DNA of 38,977 nt from Hydrogenophilus sp. (GTDB taxonomy: Bacteria; Pseudomonadota; Gammaproteobacteria; Burkholderiales; Thiobacillaceae): positions 15,058 through 54,034 of the forward strand of contig DYFL01000007.1 of assembly GCA_020725195.1 (NCBI GenBank). Direction: 5' to 3'. Of this stretch, positions 34,453 to 38,977 are shown piece after piece. Made by a program: the position numbers and the translations under genes. Within the stretch, counting starts at the first letter, position 1, and each line of letters opens with the position of its first letter. The notes beneath the pieces are model-generated. The model searched no databases. It was not told where the DNA came from and worked only from the letters and a program-made list of their open reading frames with translations.

Positions 34453-35310
34453 TCAGAAGCCGCAGTCTCCGGCCCCCTCGCGCAGGGCGCTGGCATGAAT
34501 GTCGCCGGGGCGGAAGGCGGCGGTCTGGCCTGCCGCCGCCACGCGGGTCCGGACGAAATAGCTGGCGGTGCCGATGCTCACCTCGTAGCGGTAGCGCGTG
34601 GCGGGGCCGTCGCGCAGGCTCGCCTCCAGGCCGGCGAGATCGAGCTGGGGCGTGCCGCGCAGGTGCAGGCAGAGGTCGCCCGCGCGCCGCGTCCCCTGGT
34701 CGTGCTCGGCCACGTACAGGAAACCGGGCAGAAAATCCACCTCCATGCGGTAGCGGGTGCCGGCGCGGAATCGGTGACGGCCCTCGCCGTCGGGGGGCGC
34801 CTCGGGCGTGATGGCGATGCCGCCCAGGTGGCTCATGCCCAGCAGGTGGGACTGGTAGCGGGCCTCCTCCGGCCAGAGCGTGGCGCTGACCGCATAGGCG
34901 CCGTCCCGGGGGAAGCGCAGGTCGAAGGCGAGGCGGATGCCGATGGGATGGCCCCGCTTGGACAGCAGGGGCGCCGAGGTGACGTTCCCGGCCTGGGCGG
35001 CGTCCACGGCGCGCTGCTCGAAGGTGCTGAGCAGGGTGGTGGAGATCGGCGAGACCGGCAGGAGCAGCTCGAAGGCCAGGGCGATGAGCGCGCCGGTCGC
35101 AAGGTATTTCCAGGCGCCGAGTGCGCTACGCTGCAGCCCCGCGTAGATGAGCCACAGCAGGGCGATGGGGCCGGCGACGACGCTCAGTGCCATCAGGGTG
35201 AAGAGCCCGGCGCCTTCCTTGAGGGAAAAGCCGATGAGGTAGAGGCCCTGCAGCGCGAAGAGCAGGGTGAAGCCGAGGCCGGCCCAAAGCCTGGGGCGTG
35301 ACGGCTTCAT
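34453..35310 (-). CDS. Hypothetical membrane protein with periplasmic C-terminal domain
   Basis: A 285-residue protein with three N-terminal hydrophobic helices (about residues 9-29, 36-57, 69-88) and a soluble part of about 195 residues, probably periplasmic. The soluble part is beta-rich in appearance (SKRGHPIGIRLAFDLRFP, RYRMEVDFLPGFLYVAEHDQ). No family recognised and no catalytic motif seen. It follows the kinase gene by 15 bp on the same strand, so it may be cotranscribed with it. Confidence 0.6.
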   Translation of the reverse strand: MKPSRPRLWAGLGFTLLFALQGLYLIGFSLKEGAGLFTLMALSVVAGPIALLWLIYAGLQRSALGAWKYLATGALIALAFELLLPVSPISTTLLSTFEQRAVDAAQAGNVTSAPLLSKRGHPIGIRLAFDLRFPRDGAYAVSATLWPEEARYQSHLLGMSHLGGIAITPEAPPDGEGRHRFRAGTRYRMEVDFLPGFLYVAEHDQGTRRAGDLCLHLRGTPQLDLAGLEASLRDGPATRYRYEVSIGTASYFVRTRVAAAGQTAAFRPGDIHASALREGAGDCGF

Positions 35311-35325
35311 GGCCGGGCCCGCGGT

Positions 35326-36201
35326 TCACCCGGCACGGGATAGGCCCGCGAACCCCGTCCGGCCGACCTTGCGTCCGGCCAGGCGGGTGGCGGCGCGCAG
35401 GGCCTGTGGCAGCGGCCCGCCGGCCAGCAGCGCGTCGATCAGGCCGGCGTTGAAGGCGTCGCCGGCGCCCACGGTGTCCACCACCCCGGCCGGCGCGAAG
35501 GCGGGGGCGTGGTGCAGGGCGCCCGCCGCGTCCAGCGCCCAGGCCCCCTGATCCCCCCAGGTGCAGGTCAGCGTCGCCGCGGGGGCGAGCGGGCGCAGGG
35601 CGGCGAGCAGGGCGGGGGCGTCGGCATGGCCGCGCGCCTCGGCCAGGGCGCGGGAACAGAGGAGCAGGTCGGCGTAGATCGACAGGTCGTCGATCCCGGG
35701 CCGGTCCTTCTCGATCTCCAGCGAGACGCGCCCGGCGAAGCCCGTCGTGCGCAGGTGCCGCAGCATGCGTTTGACCTCGGCCACGTTGCGGCCCTCGAAG
35801 TGGACCCAGGCGCAAGTCTCGAGCGGCAGGGCGCGGAAGTCCTCGAAGGCGAGTTCTTCGAGCGCGCGGTGGTGGACGATGGTGCGCGAGCCGTTGGCCG
35901 CGTGGAGCAGGATGCAGGACACCGGCGTGTGGCCGCCGGCGGCGGCGACGAGGTGGCGGCAGTCCACCCCGGCCGCCGCGAGCAGCCGGCGCAGCTCGGC
36001 CGCTTCGGCGTCCGGCGCCAGGGTGGCGAGCAGCGCCACCTCGTGCCCCAGCGCGGCGAGCACCCGCGCGGTGTTGGCGGCATTGCCGCCCAGCGTGGTC
36101 CGGCGCGAGGCGGCGCGCATCTCCTCGTCCTCGCGCGGGTAGCGGTCCACGCCGAGGACGACGTCGAGCACGGCGTTGCCGACGACGAGGATGGGGGGCA
36201 T
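35326..36201 (-). CDS. PfkB-family sugar kinase, ketohexokinase-like
   Basis: A 291-residue ribokinase-fold kinase. It has the N-terminal glycine pair GGNAANTARVLAALG near residue 38 and the C-terminal catalytic signature DTVGAGDAFNAGLIDALL, with the base aspartate. The segment WVHFEGRNVAEVKRML is characteristic of ketohexokinase, which phosphorylates fructose at C1; other ketose or sugar substrates are possible. The start overlaps the upstream membrane-protein stop by one base (TGATG). Confidence 0.88.
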   Translation of the reverse strand: MPPILVVGNAVLDVVLGVDRYPREDEEMRAASRRTTLGGNAANTARVLAALGHEVALLATLAPDAEAAELRRLLAAAGVDCRHLVAAAGGHTPVSCILLHAANGSRTIVHHRALEELAFEDFRALPLETCAWVHFEGRNVAEVKRMLRHLRTTGFAGRVSLEIEKDRPGIDDLSIYADLLLCSRALAEARGHADAPALLAALRPLAPAATLTCTWGDQGAWALDAAGALHHAPAFAPAGVVDTVGAGDAFNAGLIDALLAGGPLPQALRAATRLAGRKVGRTGFAGLSRAG

Positions 36202-36650
36202 CAAAGCAGCCTGCCCAGCACGTAGCCGATGACGATGCCGACGATGAGGGCGACGGTCAGCCCCCGGTAGGTCAGCACGTCCTTGGAATAGCCGCGCCGG
36301 ATGGCGACGAAGGAGACGAGGCTGCCCAGGGCGTTGAGCAGCCAGATGAGGCCGAGGGACAGCGCCTTGACGATCAGGGGGCCGACCACGGGCACCAGGG
36401 CGATGACGCCGAGCAGCCAGGCGAAGGCGTTCGAGAGCAGGCCGATGAGAAAGACGCTGCCCGCGATCACCCGGGCGTCGACCTCGAAGTGCAGGCCCAG
36501 CCAGGCGAGCCCGACGATGGCCAGCCACAAGGGCAGCATCACCTTCCAGTTGCGCCACCAGGGGGTGGCGGCCGGCTGGTCGGGGGGCGGCGCGGGGGCG
36601 TTCCCGGCCGCGGCATCGCCGCTGCGAACCCGTGTCTCGTCCTGCTCCAC
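36201..36650 (-). CDS. Uncharacterised membrane protein, four helices
   Basis: A 149-residue protein with a polar, Pro/Ala-rich N terminus and about four hydrophobic segments from residue 35 on. The loop SFVAIRRGYSKDVLTYRG lies before the last helix. I prefer the GTG at 36650, which has GAGGAGG five bases upstream; an in-frame ATG at 36686 lacks a ribosome site. Its stop overlaps the ketohexokinase-like gene start, so the two are probably coupled. No family recognised. Confidence 0.6.
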   Translation of the reverse strand: MEQDETRVRSGDAAAGNAPAPPPDQPAATPWWRNWKVMLPLWLAIVGLAWLGLHFEVDARVIAGSVFLIGLLSNAFAWLLGVIALVPVVGPLIVKALSLGLIWLLNALGSLVSFVAIRRGYSKDVLTYRGLTVALIVGIVIGYVLGRLL

Positions 36651-37041
36651 GCCGCCTCCTCGGTCTCGTCCATTCCGGCCTGGCATTCTGCCACCCCTTG
36701 CGCGTCAAGGGGAAACCCGAGGTCGTGTCGACATCGGGATGCCGGGGGCGGCCAAAGATACGCGTCACCGCGTGATGCATGCGCGCTCGCGAAGGGTTTT
36801 CCCAGCAGCCTGCCATGAGCCCGATTCGGGGGCATCCCCGGCCCGCCGGGCGCCGGGGAAGGTTCGGCCATTGCGGCGGCCGTTCGCGCACGGGTTGAGT
36901 CCGGCACGGCTCCCCTTGCCCCAAGGGATGCCGTGCCTTCCGGGCATGGAGGGGAGGGGAGATCGCGCCGCCCGAGGCGGCCCGCACCATGGACCCCTCC
37001 CCTTGAAGGGGAGAACATTCCGTTGCTTGTGCAGCACTACG
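36651..37041. other. Non-coding region with two hairpins downstream of bactofilin
   Basis: About 390 bp with no supported gene. A long interrupted hairpin at 36903-36937 has outer arms GGCACGGC and GCCGTGCC and an inner TCCCCTT/AAGGGA pairing. A second, CTCCCCTT-G-AAGGGGAG at 36997-37013, lies 29 bases past the bactofilin stop and is the likely terminator of that minus-strand gene, though without a T-tract. Confidence 0.4.
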
Positions 37042-37587
37042 CTAGCGTGCGGCGGCGAGCCAGGAAGGGGCGGCGGGCTTTTCCGCCGGGCTGCCCGGGT
37101 CCGCCGACGCCTCAGCGGACGGCGCCTCCACCGGGGCGGGCTTGGCGGGCAGCCTCTCGATCGTGCCGGAGAGCACGCCGCCTTCCTCGATCTGCAGGCT
37201 GCCGTACTGGATCTTGCCGCTGACCCGCCCGGTGGCATGGACCACCAGGCGCTTGCGCGCGGTCAGCTCACCCTCGAAGCGGCCGTGCACCTCCGCCACG
37301 TCGATCTCTGCCTTGCCGGAGAAGACGCCGCCTTCGGCGATGCGGATGAGCCGGCTGTTCATGGAGACCTCCACGCGGCCTTCCACCACGAGGATGTCGC
37401 AGTCGGTGATTTCCGAGCCCTTGAGCTTGATGTTGGGGCCGACGATCAAGCGGCTGCCGGACTCGTCCAGGCCCGATGCGGCGCCCTGCGGCCTGGCCTG
37501 CGCGCTGCCGTGGGCATCCATGGGCGCCTGGCGCTGGGACTGGAGGAGGCTTTGCGAGGGTGCGGGCGACGTAAGCTTCTTCAACAT
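37042..37587 (-). CDS. Bactofilin (polymer-forming cytoskeletal protein)
   Basis: A 181-residue bactofilin. Residues 50-145 are the rigid beta-helix core, starting SRLIVGPNIKLKGSEI and continuing with VEGRVEVSMNSR, AEVHGRFEGELTARKRL and IQYGSLQIEEGGVLSG. Both ends are flexible, the C terminus being Pro/Ala/Glu-rich, as in the family. Bactofilins self-assemble without nucleotide into filaments at membranes and act in cell shape, stalk or flagellar placement. The ATG at 37587 follows GGAGTG at about 10 bases; in-frame GTG and TTG codons just upstream are alternatives. It has a strong predicted sigma-54 promoter. Confidence 0.92.
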   Translation of the reverse strand: MLKKLTSPAPSQSLLQSQRQAPMDAHGSAQARPQGAASGLDESGSRLIVGPNIKLKGSEITDCDILVVEGRVEVSMNSRLIRIAEGGVFSGKAEIDVAEVHGRFEGELTARKRLVVHATGRVSGKIQYGSLQIEEGGVLSGTIERLPAKPAPVEAPSAEASADPGSPAEKPAAPSWLAAAR

Positions 37588-38050
37588 TCTGCTGTTCACT
37601 CCATGCAAGTGGATCTAGGGGGCAACGGGGCGCGGATCGTCGGGATGACCGCGATCCGGGCGCTGACCCATAGCAAGCCCCGTGCCATGGAAGATTTCCC
37701 TGCCGAAACAAGCGGATGAAACGGACGTGCCGCGCAAGGCCGACATCCGCCCACGGAATTGTCGTCGGCTGGCGACAGTACGGGCCGCGACCGGGGCCGA
37801 AGCGTCCTGGAAACAGGCAGTTAGGCCTGTCGCCCACGGGCGACGGGGTGCGTCGAAGCGTTGCCCGGGAAGGCGGCGATAAAGGCCCGCTGCGCCACGC
37901 ATGCACCATGCCCCTGTCGTCCGCGCCCGGAACCCGGCTCGGCCCGCGGGGGTCGGATTCGTACACGGCTGCACGAAGCGTGCGCACGCCGGCGGACTGG
38001 CCGCGCCGGCCCCGCGCCCGCCCCCTGAAACCTTGGAATCGGAGGCGACG
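37588..38050. other. Divergent intergenic region, bactofilin to msrP
   Basis: About 460 bp with no convincing gene. It holds the sigma-54 promoter described separately, and at 37829-37844 a perfect 7-bp hairpin (GTCGCCC, two bases, GGGCGAC). The msrP ribosome site GGAGG is at 38041-38045. I looked for known riboswitch cores (c-di-GMP, molybdenum cofactor, guanidine, cobalamin) and did not see one. Confidence 0.4.
37673..37687 (-). promoter_or_regulatory. Sigma-54 promoter of the bactofilin gene
   Basis: On the minus strand TGGCAC (37687-37682), five bases (GGGGC), then TTGC (37676-37673): a full match to the sigma-54 consensus with correct spacing. It differs from the flgB promoter by a single base over 16 (TGGCACGGGGCTTGCT against TGGCACGGGGATTGCT). 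Transcription would start near 37662, giving a leader of about 75 bases before the bactofilin start. Confidence 0.85.
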
Positions 38051-38977
38051 ATGCTGATCAGACGCCCCCCGGACATCCGGCCGTCGGAGATCACCCCGCC
38101 CGAGATCTACCGATCCCGGCGCGACTTCATCCGCGCCGCCGGCGGCCTGGCGCTGGCCGCAGGCCTGGGGCTGGATGCACTCGACGCCCACGCGGCCGCG
38201 AAGCTGCCGGGCGCGCCGAGTCCCTACAGCACGGACGAGGCGCTCACGCCCTTCAAGGACGTGACCGGCTACAACAACTTCTACGAATTCGGCGTCGACA
38301 AGGCCGACCCCGCACGCCATGCCGGCAGCCTGCGCACCCGGCCCTGGACGGTGCGGGTCGACGGCCTGGTGAAGCGGCCCGGCACCTACGACATCGAGGC
38401 CCTGCTCAGGCTCGCGCCCATCGAGGAGCGCATCTACCGCCTGCGCTGCGTGGAAGGCTGGTCCATGGTCATCCCCTGGGGGGGCTATCCGCTCGGCGAG
38501 CTGATCCGCCGCGTCGAGCCCCTGGGCAGCGCCAAGTACGTGGAATTCACCACCCTGCTGGACCCCAGGCAGATGCCCGGGCAGCGCCGCCGCGTGCTCG
38601 ACTGGCCCTATGTCGAGGGTCTGCGCCTGGACGAGGCGCAGCATCCGCTGACGCTGCTGACCCTGGGCCTCTACGGCGAGGTCCTGCCGAACCAGTGCGG
38701 CGCGCCCGTGCGCATCGTCGTGCCCTGGAAGTACGGCTTCAAGAGCGCGAAGTCCATCGTCCGCATCCGCTTCGTCGAGCAGCAGCCCTTGAGCTCATGG
38801 TCCCGCGCCAACCCGCGCGAGTACGGCTTCTACTCCAACGTCAATCCGGAGGTCGACCACCCGCGCTGGAGCCAGGCCCGCGAGCGGCGCATCGGCGAGT
38901 TCCTCAAGCGCAAGACCCTCATGTTCAACGGCTATGCCGAGCAGGTGGCCGGGCTGTATGCGGGCATGGACCTGCGC
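38051..38977 (+). CDS. msrP: Periplasmic protein-methionine-sulfoxide reductase, catalytic subunit (3' end cut)
   Basis: The first 309 codons of MsrP (YedY); the window ends before the stop, and by comparison with the E. coli protein (334 residues) about 20-25 residues are missing. A Tat signal is visible ([11 protein letters not shown], about residues 22-32). Cys133 in [14 protein letters not shown] is the molybdenum ligand. [23 protein letters not shown] is the family C-terminal signature. MsrP reduces both diastereomers of methionine sulfoxide in periplasmic proteins, with electrons from the membrane haem protein MsrQ, whose gene would be expected just downstream of the window. GGAGG lies five bases before the ATG. 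Confidence 0.95.
   Translation, partial: MLIRRPPDIRPSEITPPEIYRSRRDFIRAAGGLALAAGLGLDALDAHAAAKLPGAPSPYSTDEALTPFKDVTGYNNFYEFGVDKADPARHAGSLRTRPWTVRVDGLVKRPGTYDIEALLRLAPIEERIYRLRCVEGWSMVIPWGGYPLGELIRRVEPLGSAKYVEFTTLLDPRQMPGQRRRVLDWPYVEGLRLDEAQHPLTLLTLGLYGEVLPNQCGAPVRIVVPWKYGFKSAKSIVRIRFVEQQPLSSWSRANPREYGFYSNVNPEVDHPRWSQARERRIGEFLKRKTLMFNGYAEQVAGLYAGMDLR

Noticed and set aside
37829-37844. Guanidine-II (mini-ykkC) or c-di-GMP riboswitch in front of msrP
   Set aside because: Only one hairpin is present, the ACGR loop geometry does not fit, and the conserved c-di-GMP riboswitch core is not seen.
37716-38057. 113-codon frame between bactofilin and msrP
   Set aside because: It runs into the msrP start in another frame, has Arg/Pro-rich composition and lacks a ribosome site.

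Overview
The window is a dense, very GC-rich chromosomal stretch of a flagellated bacterium, most likely a sulfur-oxidising gammaproteobacterium. The rnhA-dnaQ junction, the flgAMN and flgBCDEFG layout, sigma-54 and sigma-28 promoters of the Pseudomonas/Vibrio type, and a SoxXA thiosulfate-oxidation cytochrome all point that way. This is inference from gene content; no rRNA or tRNA gene was seen that would fix the taxonomy. No prophage, insertion sequence, CRISPR array or tRNA was recognised.

Layout. 1-831: end of rnhA, with its 3' tail duplicated in tandem, then dnaQ. 998-3984: a periplasmic binding protein overlapping a HAMP-GGDEF-EAL c-di-GMP protein. 4023-5761 (minus): flgA, flgM (with its own sigma-28 promoter), flgN and a coupled heavy-metal-binding mini-protein. 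5816-7426: a second diguanylate cyclase. 7532-12235: flgBCDEFG behind a textbook sigma-54 promoter, interrupted by a cluster of REP-like palindromes and ending before flgH. 12273-14099: membrane methyltransferase-like protein, YbaN-family protein, retropepsin-like protease. 14410-16596: a fused tri-haem SoxXA convergent with a ferredoxin-NADP reductase. 16755-18871 (minus): membrane-anchored bactofilin-like protein and a DUF6544 protein. 19025-22265 (minus): transketolase and a transaldolase homologue that lacks the Schiff-base lysine. 22422-30353 (plus): four genes with overlapping stop/start codons encoding a beta-phosphoglucomutase/trehalose-phosphatase fusion, a GH65 disaccharide phosphorylase, an acyl-AMP ligase-ACP-acyltransferase fusion and a pyruvyl-transferase-family protein. 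30370-38050: FAD oxidoreductase, an msrB remnant, small or uncharacterised proteins, a Tat-exported transglutaminase-like protein, a ketohexokinase-like PfkB kinase and a bactofilin with a sigma-54 promoter. 38051-end: msrP, cut by the window edge.

Two themes stand out. First, motility: c-di-GMP enzymes flank the flagellar genes, and a bactofilin 25 kb away has a sigma-54 promoter almost identical to that of flgB, which suggests co-regulation. Second, the locus at 19-30 kb joins pentose-phosphate-type enzymes, disaccharide phosphorolysis, acyl activation and transfer, and a pyruvyl-transferase-like enzyme. Similar -10-like motifs lie upstream of tkt, tal and the four-gene operon. I propose this as a candidate undescribed glycan or glycolipid/storage-sugar pathway; its product cannot be read from sequence.
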